Below, piece after piece: positions 30,512-39,330 of a DNA stretch of 64,000 bases. This DNA comes from Lewinellaceae bacterium (lineage in GTDB: Bacteria; Bacteroidota; Bacteroidia; Chitinophagales; Saprospiraceae): contig CANJPT010000002.1 in the NCBI GenBank assembly GCA_947476195.1, positions 1 to 64,000 of the forward strand, given 5' to 3'. Under the pieces are notes generated by a model. The model was not told where the DNA came from, did no database searches, and saw nothing but the letters and a program-made list of their open reading frames with translations. The position numbers were made by a program, and so were the translations under genes. Positions within the stretch are counted from its first letter, which is position 1; each line of letters opens with the position of its first letter.

Positions 30512-31282
30512 ATGCTAATCCTGCCCAACGACCTTAAATCATTCATCCGTGAAACCGGCGAAATTTTCCGTTTCATACTTCGCTTTTTTCGGGAAGGGTT
30601 TCGCCCTCGTTATGAAGTGGCGGAGTTTATTCGCCAGTGTTATGTGATTGGCTACAAATCATTGCCGCTGGTAGCACTTACTGCGTTTATCATAGGTATC
30701 GTGCTGACGATGCAATTGCGACCTACGATGGTCAGTTACGGGGTAGATGTCCAGATTCCGGCAATGGTAGGCGTAGCGATTGTTCGGGAAATCGGGCCTA
30801 TACTGACCGCACTTATTTTTGCGGGGAAGATTGGCTCCAGCATCGGTGCAGAACTCGGTTCAATGAAAGTAACCGAACAGATAGACGCGATGGAGGTTTC
30901 AGGCACTAATCCATTCAAATATCTGGTGGTAACCCGCACACTTGCTGCCATGTTGATGTTGCCGGTGCTGGTCGTGCTGGCGGACGGGATTGCGCTATTT
31001 GGTTCCTTTTTGGGTGTAAATATTTATGAATCACTCACGTTTAACTTGTTTTTCAAAAAGGTTTTTGACAACCTGATTTATATAGATGTCATTCCCGCTT
31101 TCATCAAAACTTTCTTTTTTGGCTTTGCCGTGGGAATCATCGGCTGCTTCAAAGGGTATTATTCCGAAAAAGGAACCGAAGGCGTGGGGCTTTCAGCCAA
31201 TTCCTCGGTTGTCGTGTCGTCCGTATTAATTTTTATCATTGACCTGGTCGCTGTTCAAATTGCAGAATTATTCCAACATTAG
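30512..31282 (+). CDS. MlaE-family ABC transporter permease
   Basis: VREIGPILTALIFAGKIGSSIGAELGSMKVTEQIDAMEV. Confidence 0.92.
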   Translation: MLILPNDLKSFIRETGEIFRFILRFFREGFRPRYEVAEFIRQCYVIGYKSLPLVALTAFIIGIVLTMQLRPTMVSYGVDVQIPAMVGVAIVREIGPILTALIFAGKIGSSIGAELGSMKVTEQIDAMEVSGTNPFKYLVVTRTLAAMLMLPVLVVLADGIALFGSFLGVNIYESLTFNLFFKKVFDNLIYIDVIPAFIKTFFFGFAVGIIGCFKGYYSEKGTEGVGLSANSSVVVSSVLIFIIDLVAVQIAELFQH

Positions 31283-31356
31283 GTGCTTTTTTAGATGACA
31301 CCTCAAATTCCGGAGGTGTCACGTCAAAAACGATTCACCAGTAAATCAGTAATTTT

Positions 31357-32088
31357 ATGCCCGAAACAGTCATTAAAATAGATGGACTTTGCAAATCCTT
31401 CGGCACCAACCGCGTGTTGGATCATTTCGATCTTTCATTATTTCGGGGAGAAAACCTGGTAGTATTGGGCAAATCCGGCTCCGGAAAATCGGTTTTGATC
31501 AAGTGCATCATCGGACTCATTCAACCCGAACACGGCAAGATCAGGGTATTGGGGGAAAATATCCTAAACCTAAACCAGACTGCATTAGATCATATCCGGG
31601 TTAAAGTTGCTTTCCTTTTTCAAAGCAATGCCTTGTATGACTCGATGACCGTGCGTGAAAACCTTGAATTCCCCCTGCGTCGCCATACCTTTCAACTCTC
31701 CCCCGAGGAAGTGGATGGCATGGTCATGGAAGCACTACAAAACGTGGGGCTTGAACGTACCGTAGATATGATGCCGTCCGAACTTTCCGGTGGGATGCGA
31801 AAACGAATTGCACTGGCAAGAACCCTTATTCTCAAACCCGAGATCATCCTTTACGACGAACCAACCACGGGACTTGACCCCATTACGAGCCTTGAGATTA
31901 TTTCGCTCATCAATAAGATCCAGGAAAAATACCAAACCTCCTCTATGATCATTTCCCATGACATGAAATGTGTAAAATTGGTCGCACAGCGCATTGCCAT
32001 GCTAATTGACGGCAAATGTTACGCCCTGGGTACTTACGAGGAGTTGAGTGCCTCCAGAGATGAAAAAATCAGACAATTCTTCAACTAA
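31357..32088 (+). CDS. MlaF-like ABC transporter ATP-binding protein
   Basis: GKSGSGKSVLIKCIIGL, ELSGGMRKRIALARTL, YDEPTTGLDP. Confidence 0.92.
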   Translation: MPETVIKIDGLCKSFGTNRVLDHFDLSLFRGENLVVLGKSGSGKSVLIKCIIGLIQPEHGKIRVLGENILNLNQTALDHIRVKVAFLFQSNALYDSMTVRENLEFPLRRHTFQLSPEEVDGMVMEALQNVGLERTVDMMPSELSGGMRKRIALARTLILKPEIILYDEPTTGLDPITSLEIISLINKIQEKYQTSSMIISHDMKCVKLVAQRIAMLIDGKCYALGTYEELSASRDEKIRQFFN

Positions 32089-32094
32089 TACAAC

Positions 32095-33105
32095 ATGAAA
32101 AAGAAATCTTTTGATACTATAAAACTGGGTTTGTTCGTGCTTTCAGCTTTGACCCTGCTCATTATCGCGCTTTACGTACTCGGTAAAAACAAAACTTTCT
32201 TTGGCAACCGGTTTGAGTTGAAATCACAATTTCGAGATGTGAACGGCCTCCTGACTGGCAACAATGTGCGCTTTTCGGGTATTGATGTCGGAAGTGTTCT
32301 TGGAATTAAGATCCTCAATGACACGGTGATCGAAGTGACCATGAATTTGAACCGAAACATGAAAGGTTTCATCCGAAGCAATTCCATAGCAAGTATTGGC
32401 ACCGATGGTTTGATTGGCAACCGGGTAGTCAATATTGAGCCTGCTGGTGGTGATTTCCCCTTCGTGAACGGTGGAGAAACACTCCCTTCCAAAGAGGAAG
32501 TGCGAACCGACGAAATGCTGCGCACCTTATATAACACCAATAAAAATGTTGCCAAAATTTCTGAAGAGGTGCTCAATACAATGAAGCTTATCAACAATAG
32601 CAGCGAATTGACCAGTTTACTCAATGACAAAACCTTATCCCAAAATCTCCGAATATCCTTGCAAAATCTTCGAAATACGACTGAAAATGCTTCGCTGATG
32701 ATGAAAAATGCCGTGAGTACCCTAAAACTTGCCTCTGAAGGAAAAGGGGCGCTCGCAACTGTCCTTACAGATACTACGCTCTCTGCGGACCTTAAGCTCG
32801 CTGTTGGACAAATCAGAACCCTCGAAAATAGTGCCGACCGACTCGTAAATGACCTTAACCAAATGGTCACATCCGTTGAAAAGGATATCAATCAGGGAAA
32901 TGGATCTGTAAATGCCCTTTTACGTGATTCGATCATGGCCAATCAAATGCGAGCCTCGATTAAAAATGTAGAAAAAGGAACTGCAGCTTTTGCCCAGGAC
33001 ATGGAAGCTGCGAAAAGTAATTTCCTGTTCCGTGGGTATTTCAAGAAACAGGAGAAGGAAGCTGCAAAGGCAAAGAAGACGGCCGAAATGAAGGCAAAGC
33101 AATGA
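32095..33105 (+). CDS. MCE/MlaD-family substrate-binding protein
   Basis: IKLGLFVLSALTLLIIALYVLG; FRDVNGLLTGNNVRFSGIDVGSVLGI; operon with MlaE/F. Confidence 0.9.
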   Translation: MKKKSFDTIKLGLFVLSALTLLIIALYVLGKNKTFFGNRFELKSQFRDVNGLLTGNNVRFSGIDVGSVLGIKILNDTVIEVTMNLNRNMKGFIRSNSIASIGTDGLIGNRVVNIEPAGGDFPFVNGGETLPSKEEVRTDEMLRTLYNTNKNVAKISEEVLNTMKLINNSSELTSLLNDKTLSQNLRISLQNLRNTTENASLMMKNAVSTLKLASEGKGALATVLTDTTLSADLKLAVGQIRTLENSADRLVNDLNQMVTSVEKDINQGNGSVNALLRDSIMANQMRASIKNVEKGTAAFAQDMEAAKSNFLFRGYFKKQEKEAAKAKKTAEMKAKQ

Positions 33106-33228
33106 CATGATAAAAGTCAGTCCAGAAAGTAACAGGACGCATTGCATGACAAGCATAATAATATGACCTTTCGTATCCAAAGAATCAACGCTGGATGTTC
33201 CAACCAATGAAATTAAACCCTTAATAAA

Positions 33229-34509
33229 ATGTGCACCCTGATCTTTTATAGCCGCCGAACAAGGGATTTTGAATTATCTGCTCATTTTTTCAGGCTTTTC
33301 TTGCTTTGGTTATGGCTCGTTGCAGGGGCAACTATGAGTCAGGGCCAATCGCTTGATTCGTTGCCTAAAACCCCAGCTCCCCGCGATTACAAACGCCTTG
33401 ATATTTTCCCGGCCATCAGTTATTCCCCTGAAACCAAACTGACGCTAGGTGTTATTGGGATCTATTACCTCGATCTGCGAAAAGGCGACCGAAGCACACC
33501 TTTGTCGACCATCGATTTTTTGGCGGTGTACACCCTCTCTAAACAGGTTTTGTTGGAAAGTCGCTGGGAAATGTTTACCCATGGACGTACGTGGCGCACC
33601 CGCGGGGAGTTACTCCTACAACAATACCCCGACCGCAACTACGGAATTGGCAATAATGCCTCCGTCCTGGTAGCAGAGGTCAATGACAAAGGCACGCGGG
33701 ACACCCTTAATTACTTGAATTACAATTCTAATCGGATCAAATTTTCTCCGGTGGTATTGCGGAAAATAAGGCGGAATCTATTCATCGGCCTGCAAGCCGA
33801 CCTCGAATACGTGTACAAATACACCGTGACACCCGATCAATACTTCTTTCTCAACGCGGATTCCACGCGCATCCGCGATGTGCCTATCGCCGGTTTGAGG
33901 TCAGGAATGGGTTTTCAGATCCTGTTCGACAACCGTGATAACCTGATCAATCCCCTGAAGGGCACTTTTGTGGAATTCAACGACCGCCATTACGGAAAAT
34001 GGCTGGGCAGCGATTATACCTTCAGTTATTACGCGCTGGAATTCCGCCAGTATCTCAACCCTTGGTCAAACCACACGCTGGCATTGCGCGGTCTCGCGAG
34101 TCTGGAATCTACCAACGATGCAGTACCCTTGCGGGCCTTGTCACGGGTGGGCGGACACAAATTCATCCGTGGCTATTTCAAAGGTACCTATCAGGATAAT
34201 AATATGCTCGCATTCGAAACGGAATACCGCTTGCCTTTGTGGCGTGATGGGCAAGCCTCCAAGCTTTGGCAGGTATGGAAACGACTCGGCGTGGCAGGCT
34301 TTTTGGGGGGTGCCCAGGTGTTTAAGGATCCGAAACAGTTGTCGTTTAACCAATTCAACCTGGCAGCTGGCGGCGGGTTGCGCATTTTGCTCAACCCGAA
34401 GTCCCGCTCCAATATCCGGATCGATTATGCCATCGCCCTGCGAAATAATTCAGATGGACCGGGTAAGCGACAGCACGGATTTTATTTCTTCCTCGGGGAG
34501 GCTTTTTAA
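33229..34509 (+). CDS. BamA/TamA-family (Omp85) outer membrane protein
   Basis: FQILFDNRDNLINPLKGTFVEF; RYGxGRxIRGY-like GGHKFIRGYFKGTYQDNNMLAFETEYRLPL. Confidence 0.85.
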   Translation: MCTLIFYSRRTRDFELSAHFFRLFLLWLWLVAGATMSQGQSLDSLPKTPAPRDYKRLDIFPAISYSPETKLTLGVIGIYYLDLRKGDRSTPLSTIDFLAVYTLSKQVLLESRWEMFTHGRTWRTRGELLLQQYPDRNYGIGNNASVLVAEVNDKGTRDTLNYLNYNSNRIKFSPVVLRKIRRNLFIGLQADLEYVYKYTVTPDQYFFLNADSTRIRDVPIAGLRSGMGFQILFDNRDNLINPLKGTFVEFNDRHYGKWLGSDYTFSYYALEFRQYLNPWSNHTLALRGLASLESTNDAVPLRALSRVGGHKFIRGYFKGTYQDNNMLAFETEYRLPLWRDGQASKLWQVWKRLGVAGFLGGAQVFKDPKQLSFNQFNLAAGGGLRILLNPKSRSNIRIDYAIALRNNSDGPGKRQHGFYFFLGEAF

Positions 34510-34530
34510 TCACCGCTCAAAACATTAAAA

Positions 34531-35841
34531 ATGTCATCCACACAGATACAGAAAAACGACCCCAAAACCATTCGGGCCTGGGTGATGTACGATTGGGCCA
34601 ACTCGGTGTATGTGTTGGTGATCACCTCTGCTATTTTCCCGGCGTATTATAACCAGATCACCCGGCTGAACGGTTCGGGTGTAGTAGATATTTTCGGGAT
34701 TCCCATGGAAAACACGACGGTGTACTCCGTTAATATGGGTCTGGCATTTGGCATCGTTGCCCTGATATCGCCCCTGTTGTCTTCGATCTCTGATTATACG
34801 GGCAACCAAAAGGGATTCATGCGCATGTTCTGTTATCTCGGGGTGCTTGGGTGTTCGATGCTTTTTTGGTTTGATGGGCGGGATCATTTGTATATTGGTC
34901 TGGCCGGTGCTTTGCTTTCCACCATCGGATATTCCGGGAGCATTGTTTTTTACAACTCCTATCTACCTGCTATTGCCACAGAAGATAGGCAGGACAAGGT
35001 TAGCGCCAGAGGCTTTGCGTTCGGATACACTGGCGCCACCATCCTCTTACTGATCAACCTAACCCTCATCATGAATCAAAAAAGGCTGGATATCACGGAT
35101 AGCACCTTACTTCCGCGCGTAGCTTTTTTGCTGACTGGCTTATGGTGGCTGGGGTTTGCACAGATTACTTTTTCCGGTCTTCCCAATCGCATTCTCAATA
35201 AGCAGCCCAAAAGACAAAACCTCTTTAATAGCTATCATGAGTTGATCAAAATATGGAAACGCCTGAGGCAGGAGCGTGAGCTACGTACTTTCTTGCTTAG
35301 TTTCTTTTTTTATATCATGGGAGTGCAAACCGTGCTGTTTATGGCCGGCTCCTTTGGGGAAAAAGAAGTTCACCTGCAAGTTACGCAGCTGATTGTCATG
35401 GTGCTGCTGCTGCAATTTGTGGGTATAGCCGGAGCCTATCTCTTCGCCTGGATTTCCAAAAAACTGGGCAATATATCCAGCATTCGCATTGCTGTAGTGG
35501 TATGGATCATTATCTGTTCCGGATGCTACTTCATCATTACGCCCGTAGATTTTTACATCGCCGGCGGCTGCATCGGTCTGGTGATGGGCGGCATTCAGGC
35601 ACTGTCACGCTCTACCTATTCCAAACTAATCCCCAAAACGGGCAACAACGCTGGCTACTTCAGTTTTTACGATGTGTGTGAAAAACTCGCCATGATGTGC
35701 GGATTGGTCATTTGGGGTTACATGGACAACCTGACCGGAAGCATGCGCACTTCTATTCTGTCGCTGGGGCTTTGGTTTTCGATCAGTCTGGTATTATTGG
35801 TTTTATTGGGGCGGATGCAGCGAAAAGAGAAGGCGGATTAA
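34531..35841 (+). CDS. MFS transporter, UMF1 family
   Basis: IRAWVMYDWANSVYVLVITSAIFPAYY; GGIQALSRSTYSKLIP. Confidence 0.88.
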   Translation: MSSTQIQKNDPKTIRAWVMYDWANSVYVLVITSAIFPAYYNQITRLNGSGVVDIFGIPMENTTVYSVNMGLAFGIVALISPLLSSISDYTGNQKGFMRMFCYLGVLGCSMLFWFDGRDHLYIGLAGALLSTIGYSGSIVFYNSYLPAIATEDRQDKVSARGFAFGYTGATILLLINLTLIMNQKRLDITDSTLLPRVAFLLTGLWWLGFAQITFSGLPNRILNKQPKRQNLFNSYHELIKIWKRLRQERELRTFLLSFFFYIMGVQTVLFMAGSFGEKEVHLQVTQLIVMVLLLQFVGIAGAYLFAWISKKLGNISSIRIAVVVWIIICSGCYFIITPVDFYIAGGCIGLVMGGIQALSRSTYSKLIPKTGNNAGYFSFYDVCEKLAMMCGLVIWGYMDNLTGSMRTSILSLGLWFSISLVLLVLLGRMQRKEKAD

Positions 35842-36098
35842 CCCCTTTTTCCGCGCTTCCAATGTTTGGCGCCACACCCGGAACTTGTAGCTACAATGGT
35901 TGCCCCAATCAGGAGCGCACTTGTACCGAAACTTGCCAAGGTTGAGAAACACAATGTTTCTATTAAAATTGGATGTTCCCCTTCATCCCGAAACAATCCG
36001 ATTTTTGCAAAATAGCACTGTGGAGATTTGCGATTACTTCGATCCGAAGGAGGATAAAATCAAGCCCACTTCGAATCGAAATAATCGTATATCTAAAA

Positions 36099-36557
36099 TT
36101 ACTCCTGATGAGGCTGTCCAAATTTTGGCAATTTCCGGGCAGCAGGACGGCCAAAATAATCGCGCACCCAGGCTTCTATTTGGTGTTCAGTCATTTGATC
36201 TGCAGATTCTACACCCAGCAGTTTCATCGCCTTGTGTTTTTCTTCAAGGAGGTTTTTGAGGCCATACTTGGCTTCTGAAGGCCCGAAAATGACCAATTCC
36301 TCTGTTGTAGGGTGAATATGGCCGAATATTTTATTGAAATAATGTTTTTCCGCATGATGTTGTCTTTCTTCAACGGTATGTTGGTTATTGCCTCCATGGG
36401 GTCCCCATTGAGTATCCATACGGGTATTTTCAATCGCAGCATGTTCCTCAACACCGGAGGAAATATGATCGACCACAATTACGCCATCTGGTTCGATGGG
36501 CAAATTAACAACCCATGCATTGCGAAGATCAAGCCAAATTCCTGTTTGCTTTTTCAT
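36099..36557 (-). CDS. Conserved hypothetical protein (host-attachment/release-factor-like)
   Basis: MKKQTGIWLDLRNAWVV; ELVIFGPSEAKYGLKNLL; MTEHQIEAWVRDYFG. Confidence 0.7.
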   Translation of the reverse strand: MKKQTGIWLDLRNAWVVNLPIEPDGVIVVDHISSGVEEHAAIENTRMDTQWGPHGGNNQHTVEERQHHAEKHYFNKIFGHIHPTTEELVIFGPSEAKYGLKNLLEEKHKAMKLLGVESADQMTEHQIEAWVRDYFGRPAARKLPKFGQPHQE

Positions 36558-36711
36558 AATATTGATGTTATTAACGATGTTCAAAAGTCCAACCTATTCC
36601 GCATAATCCATTTGATAAAGATCACCTATAAAGGTGATCTGCCTCATCCTGAAAATTGACTATCTTGAGGACTTTCGCTAAACATTTGATCCTTCTTCTG
36701 AAATTTTTTCC

Positions 36712-39246
36712 ATGAACGAGACACCCCACCCCAACCAATCCATTCAGCATGATGCGGTATTCGCTGCCTCTACCCAATATTTTGAGGGCGACACCCTTGC
36801 AGCCACTGTTTGGATGAACAAATATGCGCTGAAAGATTCTGCAGGGAACCTGTTCGAACGAACGCCCGAGGATATGCACCGACGTATCGCCTCAGAACTA
36901 GCCCGCATCGAACAGAACTATCCGAACCCTTTGTCGGAGGCCGATATTCTTTTGGCAATCAAAGGCTTCCGGTATCTCGTGCCACAAGGCAGTCCTATGG
37001 CTGGCATAGGCAATAATTTGCAGATCGTCTCCCTTTCTAATTGCTTTGTAATTGGCGTGGAAGGAGACTCGTATGGGGCGCTCATGCGTTTGGACGAGGA
37101 GCAGGTACAACTCATGAAACGCCGGGGCGGTGTCGGACATGACCTTTCGCAGTTGCGCCCGGGTGGTTCGCCCGTGCTCAATACCGCCGTGACCAGTTCG
37201 GGAATTGTGCCATTCATGGAGCGTTTTTCCAATTCGACCCGTGAGGTTGCCCAGGATGGCCGACGCGGTGCGCTCATGCTCACACTATCCGTGCGGCACC
37301 CTGATATTGCCCAATTTATAGACGCAAAACTGGATACCACCAAGATCACTGGCGCGAACGTCAGTATTCGTTTGGACGATGCATTCATGCAGGCCATCGA
37401 ATCGGGCAAACCTTACCGTTTGCGCTTTCCGGTGGATGCTGAAAACCCACGCGTGACGAAAGATATTGATGCAGGCTGGCTCTGGAAAAAAATCGTTCAC
37501 AATGCATGGAGAAGCGCTGAGCCAGGGGTGATTTTTTGGGATACCGTTCTGCGTGAGTCAGTGCCTGATTGTTATGCAGATCTTGGTTTTCGCACGATCT
37601 CTACCAATCCGTGCGGCGAGATACCGCTTTGCGCCAATGATTCCTGCAGGCTTCTGGCGATCAATTTATTCTCTTTTGTACAAAAGCCCTTTGCTCCGGA
37701 AGCTCGTTTTGATTTTGAACTTTTTACAAAATACGTCCGTATGGCTCAACGCCTTATGGACGATATCATTGATCTCGAACTGGAGAAGATCGAGGCTATT
37801 CTGGAAAAAATTAAGCGTGATCCGGAAAGCGAGGATATTAAAAAGACAGAATACAATCTATGGCTTAAGATCCGTGAAAAATGTCAGCAAGGTCGCCGGA
37901 CTGGGATTGGGATCACGGGCGAAGGCGATATGCTGGCTGCACTGGGATTGCGATATGGCTCCCCTGAATCGCTTGATTTTTGCGAAAACCTACACCGCCA
38001 ATTGGCCCTTGAAACGTATCGAGGCTCCGTTGAGCTCGCCCGGGAGCGCGGGGCTTTCCCTATCTACCATACCGAGCGGGAGGCAAAAAACCCATTTATC
38101 CAGCGCCTCCGGGAGGCCGACCCTATACTATATGATCAAATGGAAAAGCATGGTCGGCGCAATATTGCCCTGCTCACCATTGCTCCCACCGGAACCACAA
38201 GCCTTATGACGCAAACCAGCAGCGGCCTTGAACCGGTGTTCCGAATCGCCTACAAACGCCGCCGGAAAGTAAACCCCACCGACAAAAATCCTAATGTGAC
38301 TTTTGTAGATGAAACCGGCGATCAATGGGAAGATTACCATGTGTTTCACCATGCCTTCAAACTTTGGATGCAGCAAACCGGCCTTGATCCCGCACAAGCA
38401 GAACACATGAAAACAGAAGATCTGCAGCATCTCATTGAAAAATCACCCTGGTACCACGCCACGGCAGAGGATGTGGATTGGTTGGCCAAAGTCCAGCTAC
38501 AAGGCCGCATCCAAAAATGGGTAGACCACAGCATCAGCGTCACCGTAAACCTCCCGGAAAACGCCACGGAAGAACTGATTGATAAAATTTACCGCACTGG
38601 ATGGCAGTATGGTTGCAAGGGCATGACCGTGTATCGGGAAGGTTCGCGCAGCGGTGTTTTGATTAGCGGAAATGCTCAAAAACAAACGCAATTTCTTGAA
38701 ACCGTACCACCCAAAAGGCCGGAAACCCTGGATGCGCTGGTGTTCAGTTTCATGAACAACGACGAGAAATGGGTAGCTGTCGTCGGCATCTATGAAAACA
38801 AACCTTACGAGATATTTACCGGAAGGGCGGTAGATTCTTTTTCCATTTTGAGCAAGATCAAGGAAGGGCGGGTATTGAAAGCCAAAGATCAGTCTGGTCG
38901 AAACCGCTACGATTTCCAATACCTTGATGCCGACGGTTATAAAGTAACCATCGAAGGATTGTCCCGAACCTTTGACAAAGAATACTGGAACTACGCCAAG
39001 CTCATTTCCGGCATTCTTCGCCACGGCATGCCCCTCCCCTATGTGGTGGATATGGTGGAAAACCTGCACCTGGATCCCCACTCACTCAGCACCTGGAAAA
39101 ATGGGGTACTCAGGGCCTTACGCAAGTTTATCGCAGATGGTACGGTGCCCACACACGATACTTGTCCGTCCTGCAAAACTGCCTCGCTGGTGTATCAGGA
39201 GGGGTGTTTGCATTGTAAGAATTGCGGGCATTCGGAGTGCTCCTAA
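36712..39246 (+). CDS. nrdJ: Adenosylcobalamin-dependent ribonucleoside-diphosphate reductase
   Basis: STNPCGEIPL, LTIAPTGTTSLMTQTSSGLEPVF; C-terminal CPSC...CLHCKNCGHSEC. Confidence 0.93.
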   Translation: MNETPHPNQSIQHDAVFAASTQYFEGDTLAATVWMNKYALKDSAGNLFERTPEDMHRRIASELARIEQNYPNPLSEADILLAIKGFRYLVPQGSPMAGIGNNLQIVSLSNCFVIGVEGDSYGALMRLDEEQVQLMKRRGGVGHDLSQLRPGGSPVLNTAVTSSGIVPFMERFSNSTREVAQDGRRGALMLTLSVRHPDIAQFIDAKLDTTKITGANVSIRLDDAFMQAIESGKPYRLRFPVDAENPRVTKDIDAGWLWKKIVHNAWRSAEPGVIFWDTVLRESVPDCYADLGFRTISTNPCGEIPLCANDSCRLLAINLFSFVQKPFAPEARFDFELFTKYVRMAQRLMDDIIDLELEKIEAILEKIKRDPESEDIKKTEYNLWLKIREKCQQGRRTGIGITGEGDMLAALGLRYGSPESLDFCENLHRQLALETYRGSVELARERGAFPIYHTEREAKNPFIQRLREADPILYDQMEKHGRRNIALLTIAPTGTTSLMTQTSSGLEPVFRIAYKRRRKVNPTDKNPNVTFVDETGDQWEDYHVFHHAFKLWMQQTGLDPAQAEHMKTEDLQHLIEKSPWYHATAEDVDWLAKVQLQGRIQKWVDHSISVTVNLPENATEELIDKIYRTGWQYGCKGMTVYREGSRSGVLISGNAQKQTQFLETVPPKRPETLDALVFSFMNNDEKWVAVVGIYENKPYEIFTGRAVDSFSILSKIKEGRVLKAKDQSGRNRYDFQYLDADGYKVTIEGLSRTFDKEYWNYAKLISGILRHGMPLPYVVDMVENLHLDPHSLSTWKNGVLRALRKFIADGTVPTHDTCPSCKTASLVYQEGCLHCKNCGHSECS

Positions 39247-39258
39247 AGACTAATTTCC

Positions 39259-39330
39259 CATAATACTGGACATTTTTGTTTTGCCCCCAGACCTATAAGG
39301 TTTCGATTTTAGAAAATGTCCGGTAGTGTG
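39259..39330 (+). mobile_element. MITE-like palindromic element, copy 3 (72-bp deletion derivative), TSD ctaatttcc at 39250-39258 / 39331-39339
   Basis: Same ends as copies 1, 2, 4, 5 but lacks one arm of the central hairpin; exact 9-bp TSD. Confidence 0.9.

Noticed and set aside
32172-32891. 239-aa minus-strand ORF
   Set aside because: Antisense to the MlaD-like gene; Ser/Leu-rich composition typical of antisense frames.
38497-39081. 194-aa minus-strand ORF (and 36918..37409)
   Set aside because: Antisense to nrdJ coding sequence.
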